NCBI GenBank assembly: GCA_932521025.1
Contig: OW051471.1
Coordinates: 7,688,001-7,752,000 of the forward strand
From: Oscheius onirici
Taxonomy: Eukaryota > Nematoda > Chromadorea > Rhabditida > Rhabditidae
Length of the DNA: 64,000 nucleotides
Direction of reading: 5' to 3'
Translations under genes and position numbers: made by a program
Notes under the pieces: generated by a model
Seen by the model: the letters and a program-made list of their open reading frames with translations, nothing else
Databases searched by the model: none
What the model was told of the DNA's origin: nothing
Part shown: in pieces, positions 34,351 to 46,100 of the stretch
Numbering within the stretch: position 1 is the first letter of the stretch
Layout of the letters: each line of letters opens with the position of its first letter

Positions 34351-35642
34351 ATGGATACCTCGGTAAGTGATGACTCTTGGCCTGAAAGCTTTTAAACCTT
34401 CGATAACCAAATTTTCCAGACATGTCCAACCGCTTTGAGCTACTACAATGGAACTCCTCAACACATTGTCATCTACCTCCATACAATTGCCAGTATCTGT
34501 TCTCTCTTTTTTACCTTAGCCTTTCTTGTTTTCGGAAGACATTTGCTATTCTTCCATAACAATTTCAAGGTAAATAAGCAATCATTCATCACTCACGTAT
34601 ATTTTCCAGATCCTCATTTACATTCTTCTCGGCGGATATCTAGTTCACGGAATCTCCTTGGCTGGTCTTCAGCTCGTTCATACGTATTTATTGTGGTCAG
34701 CCAACTCCTTGTGCGATCTCTACCTGTCCAACCAATTCTGCTATTTTGCCCGGTTTCCCTCAGCCACAGCTACAAATCTCTTCGTCTACTGTCAAATGGC
34801 TATGATGATCGAGCGAATCCTGGCAACCAAACTGCTCGGCTATTACGAAAAAATGAACTCTTTCATTGGCTCAATGCTCGGCCTAATTGTGGTAACCATT
34901 TCTCCTCATCTTTTGACTTGTCAACTTTCAGATAGGATTAGCTATATGCAGCGTGATTCTCATGTTTGAAAAATGGGATCTGAGGCAATCGACGACCTAT
35001 TGTGGCACATCTAATTCCTACACAGTCGAGGATGTTTTCTACGTGACCAGTGTCTCGAATGCTGTGGTTGCTCTTCTCACTTTGATTGGATGTTTTCTCG
35101 TCATTGTATGTAACAAGAGACTCAAGCATAGGTTAGTTCCTCGTCCAGTTTGAGAGTTGTCTATTGTTATTTTATAACAAGAAATAGTTATTTGTCTCAG
35201 TCATTGTCTCAATCTATGTCACAGCCGCTTCAGTTTTCTTAACAGTTTCAGTGACAGTACAGTAGCCAACATTTTGGAGCGATACCAAAATGCCGAAAAC
35301 GTCACAGTTCTGAAGATTCTGGCTCCACAAATTACCTTCCTTGGCATCTATTTGGTCTTTTACGGAGTTCTGAATGGCATTTCCTTCTTAATAGGACCAG
35401 ATTGGGCAAATACCCAACTGTTCAAGTCCACACTCACTTTTGTCAACGTCAGTTTCCGTCTTTTGATTTTAGACAAAAAACTTCAGATCATACCGTACTA
35501 CACAGCCTTCTCACCACCTCTGATCTGGTATCTTCTTCGAAAACACAGAGAACAGAGAAAGATTTTGCTGGAACAAATCTCGACTGAGAAAATCGACCAT
35601 ACTCAAACCTACTTTGAAAGTTATCGAACTGCTTGGAATTGA
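34351..35642 (+). CDS. Serpentine chemoreceptor, Sra superfamily (Sra/Srab-like)
   Basis: Exons: 34351-34362, 34420-34569, 34610-34891, 34932-35131, 35252-35642, the last with an optional 45-base intron at 35442-35486 that keeps frame either way. About 330 residues with seven hydrophobic helices. Diagnostic features: Cys near the N-terminus (TCPTALSYYN), the helix-3 end motif MMIERILATKLLGYYE, a CGTS extracellular loop, KILAPQITFLGIYLVFYGV in helix 6 and PYYTAFSPPLIWYLLRKHR at the end of helix 7. These are typical of the Sra/Srab group of nematode chemosensory receptors. Poly(A) signal AATAAA at 35650-35655. Subfamily is less certain than superfamily. Confidence 0.85.
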
Positions 35643-35983
35643 TCTATAAAATAAAGTTTCGATTTATAAAATGCGGGAAGAATATACATGAGGGGTTGGG
35701 AAAGGCTCCCCTGGATACACTGACAGTAGGACACTTTCCTGATCAAATACTTCCTATTTCTCTGCTTACAACGAGAGTAGGGTAGGATGCAAAACTGCTA
35801 AACAATCAGTGAAAGCGCGCAAATTCAAACTGTAGGAAATGCGTGAGCCTTTCCTCGTGTTTAGCATCGGGGTGACGACACCTACATTATCAAAGCATCT
35901 ATCGCGACAAATGTCACAATGCCGAACAACTCCGCAATCAAGAATTCTTACATAAAAGTAGTTTATTGTAAAGTAACACAAAT

Positions 35984-36361
35984 TCAACGTTTGTCAATAA
36001 GGGGCATAATTCGACTTTCTTTCCAAACATTGGTCTTCTTCCGATTACAGTACATCATGAGTTTCTCCCAAAGGGCCGTGAATTTCTTCCACAGTTCGAA
36101 TCTGTCCACTAGCAGTATTCCGACAAGAACTATCAGAAAGATTTAAAAAGAAAACATCAGGATGCAAAACGCGAAACTTACTCCGAGGATGGTTAGGACA
36201 ACGATAAGAATTCGTACTTCCACAACGAGTTGATCTACATCATGGATTAGTTCGCCCAGTTCGACAGCGATAGCAGCTGGAGCTTCTGAAGATTTAAGTA
36301 TAGTTAAAAATAGGAAATGCTCACGTTCAACCTGCTGGATGAAACGTTTTACGTGATCCAT
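35984..36361 (-). CDS. Small single-pass membrane protein, 3' end unresolved
   Basis: Two minus-strand exons join cleanly: 36361-36325 and 36285-36182 (intron GTGAGC...CTTCAG, 39 bases). They encode MDHVKRFIQQVEQAPAAIAV... and a hydrophobic helix VRILIVVLTILG. Beyond the next donor (GTAAGT) the only acceptor near 36130 leads to a stop in the expected phase, whereas the neighbouring frame reads on with more hydrophobic then Trp/Lys-rich sequence (VLVGILLVDRFELWKKF) to a TGA at 35984. One base too few or too many would explain it. Family unknown. Could be a decayed gene. Confidence 0.4.
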
Positions 36362-36545
36362 GGGTCGAACAGATAGTATGTGAAAGACTGACTGATTGTG
36401 GTTCCAGTAGTCAGGTTATCTGACCTCGCAGAGACGAGTTGTTTGTTTAGATTATGTGTTGAGAGGGAGCCGCGTGACCTCAGAAGGTGTTTCCTTGATG
36501 ACTGACGAAGGAGAAAGAGTAAAAAAAATATGCAAAAAGATGTTC

Positions 36546-36617
36546 TGCCTCATGCTGGAATCGAACCAGCGACCTTCTGTTTACTAGACAGACGCTCTGC
36601 CACTGAGCCAATGAGGC
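36546..36617 (-). tRNA. tRNA-Thr (anticodon AGU)
   Basis: Seventy-two bases on the minus strand fold as a standard cloverleaf: acceptor stem GCCTCAT/ATGAGGC with discriminator A, D-arm GCTCAGTGGCAGAGC, anticodon stem TCTGT/ACAGA around loop CTAGTAA (anticodon AGT), and T-arm CGCTGGTTCGATTCCAGC. Internal A and B boxes are intact. No intron; no encoded CCA. Confidence 0.95.
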
Positions 36618-36827
36618 GATGGTGAAGGGTAACAGCGATGATGTTCACTCGGTCAATCATGCTGCAGTCTACTAGTATTTCGTTAGTTCAAGATGAAGTT
36701 AGTTAGAAGGAAGTTATCTGGACCAACTTTTTATTATGCGTGGGTTTGTTAAAAGAGAATTTGTGATAGTTTATTTTATCCACACTGACTTGGATACTGT
36801 TTCTTTTCAACTGTCTTGACAAAGAAT

Positions 36828-37879
36828 TCATTTTTTCAACGGTGAGAGCAGGGCTTTTCGATATGACGGGTTCATCAGGATCAGTGCGAGGCCTTGAATA
36901 ATGCTGAAGGAGGATATGGTTGCCATCGTTATCAGTCCAACAACTGAAACAACTCGATTATTTCCCGTTCTGTAGAACAAACAAACTGAATGCTTTGGGA
37001 GACCAATCTTGGTTCATATAATACACATAGAAAATGGACGGAATGCCAAATACTAAAAACGGGAGGAAAGTTTGACCTATTAATTGAATCAACAGTTTGC
37101 GTTGCAGTCTCTTCAGTTGAGCGGACATCTTGTTCAGTGAGGTCAGTCGCCATGAAGCGAAGATGCAGAAGAGTGTTTCCATAACAACAACGGTATAGTT
37201 GAAAATGAGAAGATAGTGGGTGTTGGAGTTGAGAACATCACGGTCAAACACAAGGAAATTGGGAACAATGGTCAAATTTGTTGTTATACAAGAGTACTCC
37301 TAAATATATATTTTGTTGTGGTCTAATTTAAGAAATCACGTAAGACATTCTCTCCAAAAGGCCTAACTGATTCTTATCATACGACCGTACTAGTTGAACT
37401 ACCAAAATCAATGGGAGTACGTAAGGTAGTCCAATGAAGAATTGATAAACGTAACGAAAGCTTGTTTCTCCTTTGATCACGCGGAATCTGTATATGAAGA
37501 GATGAACAATAGAGGCCAGCACAATTGACTGGAAAGGATTGCCCAGAAAAGAGAAGAAGCGAGTGGGGATAATTCCCTTCAGAATGCCGGCTGGATAACC
37601 CATTTGGAAGGGAACGAAAATGATGGGTTGGACAAAGAAGTTTATCTGAAAGAAGACAGCCATTTCTTTAGAACTCAGTGTTACAATAATATCCAAGAGA
37701 GCAGTAAAGCTCTGGTTCCAAAGTAAATACCACTTGTACGACTTCATAGCCTTTGGAGAACAGGACAAAATGCAAGAGATGACGAGAGCATTTACCAGAA
37801 TTGTTAAACAAAAAAGTGTGTTGAGAAGAAGCAGATACCAACTGGGAGGTTCCAGGTCGAACAGAGGGCAAATTTCCAT
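36828..37879 (-). CDS. Serpentine chemoreceptor, Str superfamily (Sri/Srh-like)
   Basis: Three minus-strand exons: 37879-37340, 37299-36987, 36943-36828; 322 residues. Seven helices are visible; the second half carries the superfamily pattern: a Ser/Asn-rich loop, then KMSAQLKRLQRKLLIQLIGQ leading into TFLPFLVFGIPSIFYVYY (helix 6) and VGLITMATISSFSIIQGLAL (helix 7) with NPSYRKALL in the tail. This is the layout of Sri/Srh/Str nematode chemoreceptors. It lies tail-to-tail with the Sra-type receptor across the tRNA. Exact subfamily unsure. The last intron uses a weak GTTTGT donor. Confidence 0.85.
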
Positions 37880-38265
37880 CGAAAGAGGAAACTGCGTGAC
37901 TCGATGAAAAGCCTTGTGATTAATAAGGACGTGTATTCCCGTTTTCAAATGCGATTAAAGGTTTTCAGTCACATTATTGCAGACTTACATCATATAGAAA
38001 AGATCGCTTATGGCCAAAGTGTGGAAAACAATGAATTTAGTTTCCTTGCCATCAGTTTCATCCATCAAGACTAGGAGAGAACTTTGATCAATGTCGAACC
38101 TGGGAACTGAAAAATCAAAGAGCGCGCCGACACATCGAACACATTTTTCGTGTCGGCCGTGTTCAGCGTGTCGACTGTGGCCAGTCTAGTGGCCGCGTCT
38201 CGACTATAATAGACCGCCGCCGCTGTTCCTGCCACCAACCTTTCAACTCTCTCAGTTCTTCAACT

Positions 38266-40108
38266 ATGAGTGCGATAATTCTTACTTTTTCCGCTATAAT
38301 TATTGTCTATCTACTGGCAAAACTTCTTCCACGACTAGTAGAGCTACAACGATCTCGACAGATGGCAGCCAAAATACCTGGCCTCAAATTTTGGGAAAGT
38401 TTCAATTTACCGAGTCTGGACTATGGTAATTACAAAAATTGTTAGAATTATGACAATTTTCAGAACTTGGTGAATGGTTTACCCAGAAAACTCAAGAAGC
38501 TACAAGACGAGGAGAAAGTGTTATTGGGATGTGGTTTGCCCATGTCTACACTGTCATGCCGATTACCGGAAAAGCTGTCAAAGTAATAGCTACAATTCTC
38601 TAGTAACTCCATATTCTAGGACATCCTGGAAAACCAGCAAGAATTGACAAAGGCCAGCGATTACGACATTTTGAAGCCTTGGCTCGGTGATGGCCTCCTT
38701 ATCTCGTTCGTTTTCCCTCGATCGACAAAAAAATTTGTTTGTTGTTTTTAGCACTGGTGACAAGTGGAAACATCGGAGACGCCTGCTCACTCCTACTTTT
38801 CACTTTACCATGTTGGAAGGATATGTGAGAACGATGGACAAACATGCTGTCAAGTTATCCGCGTTTTTGGGAAAATCAATTGGATCAAAGAAGACGGTGG
38901 ATGTGTTCCCTATCATCAAGAGAACCACTCTTGACATCATTTGTGGTAGGAGTGCGGACATGTTTTCCTAGATTTCAATTTTCAGAAACAGCGATGGGAA
39001 TCGAGCTGAATTCTCTGGAAGATGAGAAGAACCCTTACGCTCTGGCTGTGGCTGAGATGGGAACAGAGGCTACCAAATACTCTTTCAACCCGTTTTTATG
39101 GTTAGTTCCTTCTAGTATAAATTGAAAATAATTTTTTCGGTTTCCTCCATACCGATGGCTTTCCGGCTACGAGGCCAACTATAACCGTCTCATCAAAACA
39201 CTGACCTCCTTTACAGAAGACGTCATCAAGACCAGACGAACGACACGACAATCCAGTCGAGAGAGTCAGAAAGATTTGAAAAGGAAGGCTTTCATCGACA
39301 TGCTGCTCGATATGGAAAAGACGGAAAACTTCACCGATGAGGATATTCGTGAACAAGTCGACACTTTCATGTTCGGAGGTATAAAAGACTTTTGTAATCA
39401 AGACATACTGTTCAGGTCACGACACGACATCGACTCTCATCGGATGGACTATTTGGAGTTTAGCGACACATCCAGAGATCCAGGAAAAAGTTGCAGAAGA
39501 AATTTGTGGAGCTTTGGGTGAGTGAAATAATACTAAAAAACAGATGATGTTGATTCAGAAGATATGGAGGAGCTCACAATCAACGATCTGAAAGAGTTGC
39601 ACTATTTTGATAGAGTTATCAAGGAAACTATGCGCGTCAATCCGCCAATTCCATTCGCCGGAAGGTACTTGGAAAACGATATTACCATGGGTACGAATTG
39701 ATTTGAAACTAACATAAGTTTTCAGATGGACACATCCTTCCACGTGGAACGAACATCTACATTGCTCCATTGATGATCCACAGAAACGAGAGCATCTATC
39801 CGGATCCGTTCAAGTTCGATCCGGACCGATTCCTTCCAGAAGCCTGCAAGGAGAGAAACGCTTACGACTACATTCCCTTCTCGGCTGGACCGAGAAATTG
39901 CATTGGTTTGTCGTTCGTAGTTTCCTATTGAAGATCCCTTTCAGGTCAGAAGTTTGGTCAGTATGAAGCAAGAATCATTCTGGCTCGTTTGATCAAAGAC
40001 TTCAAGTTCTCTACCAACATGAAATTCCTGGATAATCTCGGATGTCCGGAGATTATTTTGCGACCACAGCACGGAATTCCAGTGGTCATTGAGAAGAGAA
40101 AGCTTTAG
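38266..40108 (+). CDS. Cytochrome P450, CYP4 type (one intron lacks a normal acceptor)
   Basis: Ten exons: 38266-38425, 38464-38582, 38620-38705, 38752-38945, 38986-39100, 39140-39378, 39416-39517, 39559-39690, 39726-39905, 39945-40108; 496 residues. An N-terminal ER anchor (IILTFSAIIIVYLLAKLLP) precedes the P450 fold: WKHRRRLLTPTFHF (C-helix), MFGGHDTTSTLIGW (I-helix oxygen-binding), KETMR (ExxR), FDPDRF and the heme loop FSAGPRNCIGQKFG with the Cys ligand. The CYP4-typical pattern suggests fatty-acid or eicosanoid omega-hydroxylation, though substrates are unknown. The intron 39101-39139 ends TTTTTTCG instead of AG, although both flanking exons are otherwise intact and in phase; see findings. 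A TATAATA lies about 60 bases upstream of the ATG. Confidence 0.92.
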
Positions 40109-40146
40109 AGACGGGTACATACGTGTATAATAATGAAGCAATATTA

Positions 40147-40438
40147 TGATGAATCCGTTTAAAAAAAGGGTTTATTCGCGTTGATCTACGGTGGTTCCCG
40201 TGTGCGAAAGTACGCTTCTCCTGGCGGTCGATACTAGTGGAGGATTACGATCCGAGCTTCTCCAGTGCTAGTTGGACCGGGACAGGCTAGGCTGGCGAGA
40301 GATGCCAGGGTAGACTACCTTCGTGTACTACCACCCGGGATTGAACTTGCGATCACTTTCTTCATAGACTGTCATCCTATCCACTTGACTGGGCCCCAGC
40401 AGCCTTGATACCAAGCACAGCAGCTTTGATGAATCCGT
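40147..40438 (-). mobile_element. tRNA-derived SINE with target-site duplication
   Basis: A 268-base insertion (40159-40426) is bounded by the perfect 12-base direct repeat TGATGAATCCGT at 40147-40158 and 40427-40438. Read on the minus strand it starts GCTGCTGTGCTTGGTATC, then has a tRNA-like head with an A-box-like AAGTGGATAGGATGAC and a B-box-like AGTTCAATCCC, a non-tRNA body, and ends in a T/A-rich tail (AAACCCTTTTTTTAA). It begins about 40 bases after the CYP4-type stop codon. No coding capacity. Confidence 0.8.
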
Positions 40439-43400
40439 AGTTTTTGTAAAAAAAAAAAAACAAACGAGATGAATTATATTCTAGAGACTCCCTCTGTATC
40501 TTCTCCAGGAAATTAACAAAGTTTCCGACCTGTCTCCAACATAATCATGTGAGGCTGTCCAATTGTAGTCCGACCTCTGAAACTAAAATTCTTTCTGGAA
40601 ATATGTTTCATTCAATGCTGCTCAGCCTATTCTTCTCTTTAGTTTTTGTGGCAGCCGTTAGCCTCTCATCGGTAGTCTTGTTCCAGCCCCTGCCCCTGCC
40701 CAATTCGCGTTTTCCATTTTCGCATTCTCATTCGCGAAAATCAAAAACTATGAATTGTGCTGGGGCGGTTGGAAAAAGCCCGCAGTTTTGTAATTGTAAG
40801 AGCTGTTTCAGATCGACTCTACTTTTTCCGACTCATCGTGGCTATCATAATAACTCGCTTTGTCATATGGGTGCTCGTTCACATTATACACGCCACCTTA
40901 TCTCTTCTAATAATCTTTTTTAAATGATTCTGTACAATTTGTTCTCACTTGGACAGAGTACAACAAGGTTCAAAGTGTTCACACTCGGCCACTTTCAGAA
41001 AATTTCCCGTGAGAGAAAGAGGATCTTTGGCGTTGGCAACATTTATGTTAACCACGATAGATTGAGCAACCAAATGAAATAATTTGGTCCGGAAATGACG
41101 ATCTCTGAAACCTCAGGCCTGTTTCTGCATGCTGTCCAATAGAACTTTCGTAAATACGTCAAAACGATGTAATCACACTTGGACGACTCTGTTCTGATTT
41201 TATGCTTCTTCGGAGACCTCTCGGTAAGATTAGAAGTCAAAGAGGAGTCGTGCTTACGTCGAAGGGTCAAATGAGCAGAGCACAAAATACGACAAGCCAT
41301 CAGACCAAAAAGAATTATTCTTCGAATTGCCGATCCTGGTTGGATAAAAAAGTTGTATGAAAATTAGTGTGGGAAGAAAAAAACTGCGAGAACTACCAGA
41401 TTACATCTATTACATACTCAGAGGTATCAGATTACAATAGAGGAATTGATCCAGGTACGTTCCAATTTTGTGTCGACTCTAATCTTGCGGAATGTCGAAT
41501 AGTCGAGCTATATTTTACAACTGCACGGAAAAATTATATTAATAGCGAGGAAGACAGAAGATTGAAGCTGAGAGGAAGCGACTATACTGATCAGACACTT
41601 CAATCCCCTGATCTGTGAGACAAAGAGACCCGCCATGTTGAACCTGCAGTTGTGCCTGTATGTATACTCACTTTGTCCGGACAAATTTCCAGTAGCAAAA
41701 GTTAAGTTGTTATCAAATCTGTGAATCTCCTAGGCAGTTTTGAGAACGCCATGAATACCTCATTTTACTGCCCACGATCAAAAGAGCAATCTTTTTTCTT
41801 TTGAGTACATTCAGCAGACATGACTAACCGGCAAGACCTCGTTATGAGTTCGTACTCATTTAGGATCTCATTGTTTCACGAAATGAAATATGACATATCC
41901 TCGTCTGATACCAATAGACCACTACATTTCCGAGCTAATCCACCTATTCAGTTTAACCATAGGTATAATCTGGCGTACAATGTCCCCTTCCTCGTGGTCT
42001 GAAACTATTTTGAACAAATGAGACATCAGCAGGGGACCATCGACCATATCCTACTGTCCTTAAAGATCTTTCGGTACTATAGTTGGCGGGAAAACATCGA
42101 ATTAATCAATGGAAAGGCAGATGGCATAGAGCAAGAGAACATCGGCTGTTGATAGTACAATCCCCTCTGGACGACTTACTGTCTATCTGCGGTTTAACTA
42201 GAAAAATCATAAAACCATGGGAAAACATGTCTTACGGAGAGTGAGACGACCAGCCATTAATAGAATTTCTTTGGAGAAAAACAAGAACACCTAATGTTCT
42301 CTAGTTTCTCTAGAGAATATACGGTCAAAGGAGGTAAAAGACCAAAAGCCGGTTGACTGTCAAGGCTGTGCAGCCTGTTGTAAGCATGTTCGAAATCCAG
42401 CTTGATCCTACTTTAGTTTCAAAACAGTTCTGTTTTCGAGATTAGGCCCGCTTTTGTATTCATCACATAGTCTGAAGAACACAGAATTCTGTAAGTGTCT
42501 GAATCAGAGATGTGCGAAAAAAAGGAAACAGAAACGCGGAAAATAAAAATGGGAAATTTCCGTTTCAGCGGAACGCGAAAAAAAATTATGGGTATTTCCG
42601 CGGAATTCCGCGGAAACTTTTTTACAGTTTCCGCACATCTCTGGTCCGCATAGTATAACCGACACATCTAATTACTGCTTGACAGAACAAGACAATTTTA
42701 GACGAATGGCCGGTGTGCGACTTATTGTTAGAGTCGCAGTTGGAATCAATCTGACTTTCGTTTTTGTGTTATGTCTGTTGTGAACTTTAACGTGATCCAT
42801 AGATCTTTCAAAATATCTGGTTTTGTACAAGGATGCCAGACAAAGTATAACCCAAATCTCCGAGATATAGGTTATCTGTGAACTTCCAAAAGAGTAACGT
42901 TCACGAACGATGCTCTTTTTTCGTACAATAATCTTGTTTTACGCCTCCTGATTCCTTGCAAAGTTTTTGCCCACTGCCTACGGCAGCAGTCAACTTTTTT
43001 CTTTCTGATCTCGACTGATCTTGGCACTGTTCACTAATTGGCACAAACTCTTCTCGAACCAGTCGTGCATATGCCAATTAGAGCGTCATTAACACGTTGT
43101 TGAACACTGGCCTGTGGGAAGTCTATAAATTTAGGTTATAAACAAGACGGCGCATTTGTAGTTCTTCTCACGAGAGATGAGCTGTTTTGAACTGAGCTGA
43201 ACAACAAAAACAGATTAAAGATGCTTCACCAGGATGTCCTGGACCAAAATAATAAGAGACCAGCCAATGTATCTTTCTAATATTTTAAGCGAAGACATGT
43301 GAAGTTTTGTCATGATCACTGGTCAACAGGGCGAGGGATGGAGCTCGGAGGAGGACAGGATCTCCAGATCAATTGTTGTCGTTTTATCGTCGAAAAAACT

Positions 43401-46100
43401 GTAAGGCTGGGCAAAGTATTCTGGGAAAGCTTACAGAACCAGCAAACTAATTTAGTACGATACATTCTAACTCAAGACAGCAAATTTATCAAAATTGTTG
43501 CCTTCTTAATTTGAATGTGATCAAAAGATCATAACCTAGACATTGTTGAAAAGAATATTAAATTACAGAAGAACAGATTAAGGGTGCCTAAAGATTCGAG
43601 TTACTCATCACCGACTTCCCCAGATGATATCCATTTGATGCGGAAAGAGCCAGGGATGATCTCAAACCACTGGCTGACACTTCCCTTTTTGCTCGAATCA
43701 TCGCTTGTACAAATAAAGGAGAGCTGACTAACCATAACAGATTTGTCAGAGATGTCTCAGAAATCAAAAGAGGAAGACGCTGTTTACCACAAGAGCACGG
43801 CGAGAGTTGTTAGCCGAATCTCATGTTCAATATTATCACAAAACGGATTCTTACGGTTTATCCACGCTTAGGAAAGACTACGTTACCGTGAATAGCTTGG
43901 GCTTCTGAACCAAACATGTTGACTTCTGGAGCACTATAAAAGACTCCGTGTGACATGGTCCCCAGTATTGCTGCTTCTCCGGAGGTCTCAGACCATCTGA
44001 CTCGTCTGCACGAGTGAGTTTTGTTTTGAACGTGGAAGGTCTCTCCAAACTACAGAACGGTGCTCCTAGTCTTATTTTCTCCTACCGTAATCCTGGAAGA
44101 CTTTGACTAAAACAGGATGCATGGGATACCGTATCTCTACGGAATCTCTTTACAATATTCATACTAAGCCTGTTAGCCGTTTACATTGTGACAACGCAAA
44201 TTATCTTCTCTCTGACGCACAATTTAAATTTTCTCCGTGAATCACAAACTATATTAGTCTCTTAATCTCGAGACGCAAACAGTCCTTGTATTGTTCAAAA
44301 TGACTGGACAGTGTACAATTCCAGGACATGTGCAAGATTAGAACGTTAAAAGTTCATTGAACTAGAACAGGAACGTCAGTACTGGAGCGCATAATTGATC
44401 ATGTGGACCTGGCTTAATCGTATAGGCTCCACGTTCCAGGACAATTGTGCGAAAATGTACGGAAAGAAAAAAACAAGGATGATAAATGTGAAAGCGATAG
44501 TTCTTTTGAAAGCTCGTGAACACTGGCAAAGGTATCATGGACAGTAGGATAGTAAGACAGAGACGTATACTGAAATTCTGGATGCAACTCCGTTTCTGAT
44601 TGTAGTGTCTCTCCTGAGACAGGCTCTGTCTAGTTTAAGGCTCTCTATGAAATGTTCAGAACAGTTCAATAAAACAGAGTTTGCTCTTAAAAAAAGAGAT
44701 CTGAAGGTAAAACTCAGAATGTTAACGAGAACGACTGAACGGTATACAGCCGACCGATCCAGGCTATCTTTGGTGGTCAAATCGGTTGTGACGTAGCTGG
44801 TACTTTGTTCCTGGGCCGAACAATTGGTCAAGTAGTAACAAGGCTGCTTTGCATACCGTTCAATCTCTTCGAACCTTTTCTTTCGTACTATGAAGTCTGT
44901 GCTCTCTGCCGATTAATTATAGTTAGCCTCTGGTCTGTACGTTTTGACGACCAAAAGATGATAAAAGATGCTTTTTAACTCGAGTCACGTCTGAATGATC
45001 TCGTACATTTTTGAACTAACTGATTCTGGGATCTCTTAATCTCAAGCCATGCTAGGTCCATTCAATGTCTCACTAAGATCAAGGTTCAAAAGCTGAAAAA
45101 GGAGCCATTCCCAGCTGAAATAGACCTGATCCCGTAGTCTTCCAAAGACTTTCTGTGTTCTTCCATTACCGTCACACGACATTTAAGCCTTGCTGCACAT
45201 TATGTTAATTCAATTTGGGGATGATTTTTTCTACGACATCTTCAGAGTTCACCCAAGCGCGTCGTCACGGTCTTCATCCACCGTCAGCGTGGTGGAGATC
45301 CGCCCATTGGGGCGGTCGGTTGCTCACTTCCCGCCCAAAATACAGCAACGTACAATGGGAAGTTCACAGGTTACGTCAGGAATCAAAGGACCGCCTCGGG
45401 CTATATAAGATGGCCAGTCGAGGAGGTGGCCATCAGATGGGGAACGGCTACGGTGTCGGTCTCTGGACAGAGCTGGACTACTGTAGCTGGTTACTCAATA
45501 GCTCTTCAGCCCTTTCCTTTGCCTGGGACAAAAGTCGGTCCTCTGGAATCCCAAACAAACTGTTCACAAAGTTTGCAACCACTAACTGTAGCCAATTATT
45601 TTGCATTCTCCGAAGCAATGTGTCGAGAAATTAAAACACCACCGGAAGCGAAATTACCGTACTTGACGCTAGTCAGCACTCCTGTTTCCGTCGGAAAGAC
45701 TCTTAAACCCTCTTCTCCTTTGCTCGAACCCAGTTTTTTGCTCTTTCCATCTCTCTCCCCCTCACCGAAGAGATTTGATGATTTCTATGCTTCTAATCTG
45801 GTCGGAGGTGATCCCTCCCCATCCTCAATTAGACAAATAACATGCCAAAACAAGCGTAAAGGATTAATGTGAGATCAGGGAGAATATTTTTAGTAGAAAG
45901 TAGAAAGTTCTGGCTTCTTGACTACGCTATTTCCAAAACGAGGATCACATCTGTTGCAGCGTGCAAATACGAAAAAGGTGTATCCTCCCTGAGGGCCGCG
46001 AGACCTCTCAAAACGGACCGACCGCATTTCAATTGACGTTTCAGACTACAGATTTTCTTTCTGACTCTCTTGAAATTTATTGTTATCTGTTGAATTTCAG
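40439..46100. other. Gene-poor stretch of about 5.6 kb
   Basis: No coding region recognised on either strand apart from the small inverted-repeat element at 42505-42643. Open frames exist, the longest at 45426-45872 (148 codons, Ser/Pro-rich), just downstream of a TATATAA at 45402-45408. It has no motif and no supporting splice pattern, so it is left unannotated. The region may hold regulatory DNA for the P450 at 46101. Confidence 0.45.
42505..42643. mobile_element. Short inverted-repeat element, hAT-MITE-like
   Basis: The 139-base block begins CAGAGATGTGCG and ends CGCACATCTCTG, an exact 12-base terminal inverted repeat; the interior contains GGAAA/TTTCC runs and CGCGGAATTCCGCG. CAGAGATG termini resemble hAT elements. 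Flanking 8-mers GTCTGAAT and GTCCGCAT agree at six positions, a possible decayed 8-base duplication. Confidence 0.6.

Noticed and set aside
36143-36361. Unspliced 72-codon minus-strand frame
   Set aside because: It reads through a clear 39-base GTGAGC...TTCAG intron; the spliced version is preferred.
45190-45872. Open frames after a TATATAA box upstream of the CYP2-type P450
   Set aside because: Ser/Pro-rich composition only; no motif or splice pattern, and the P450 start is well placed at 46101.
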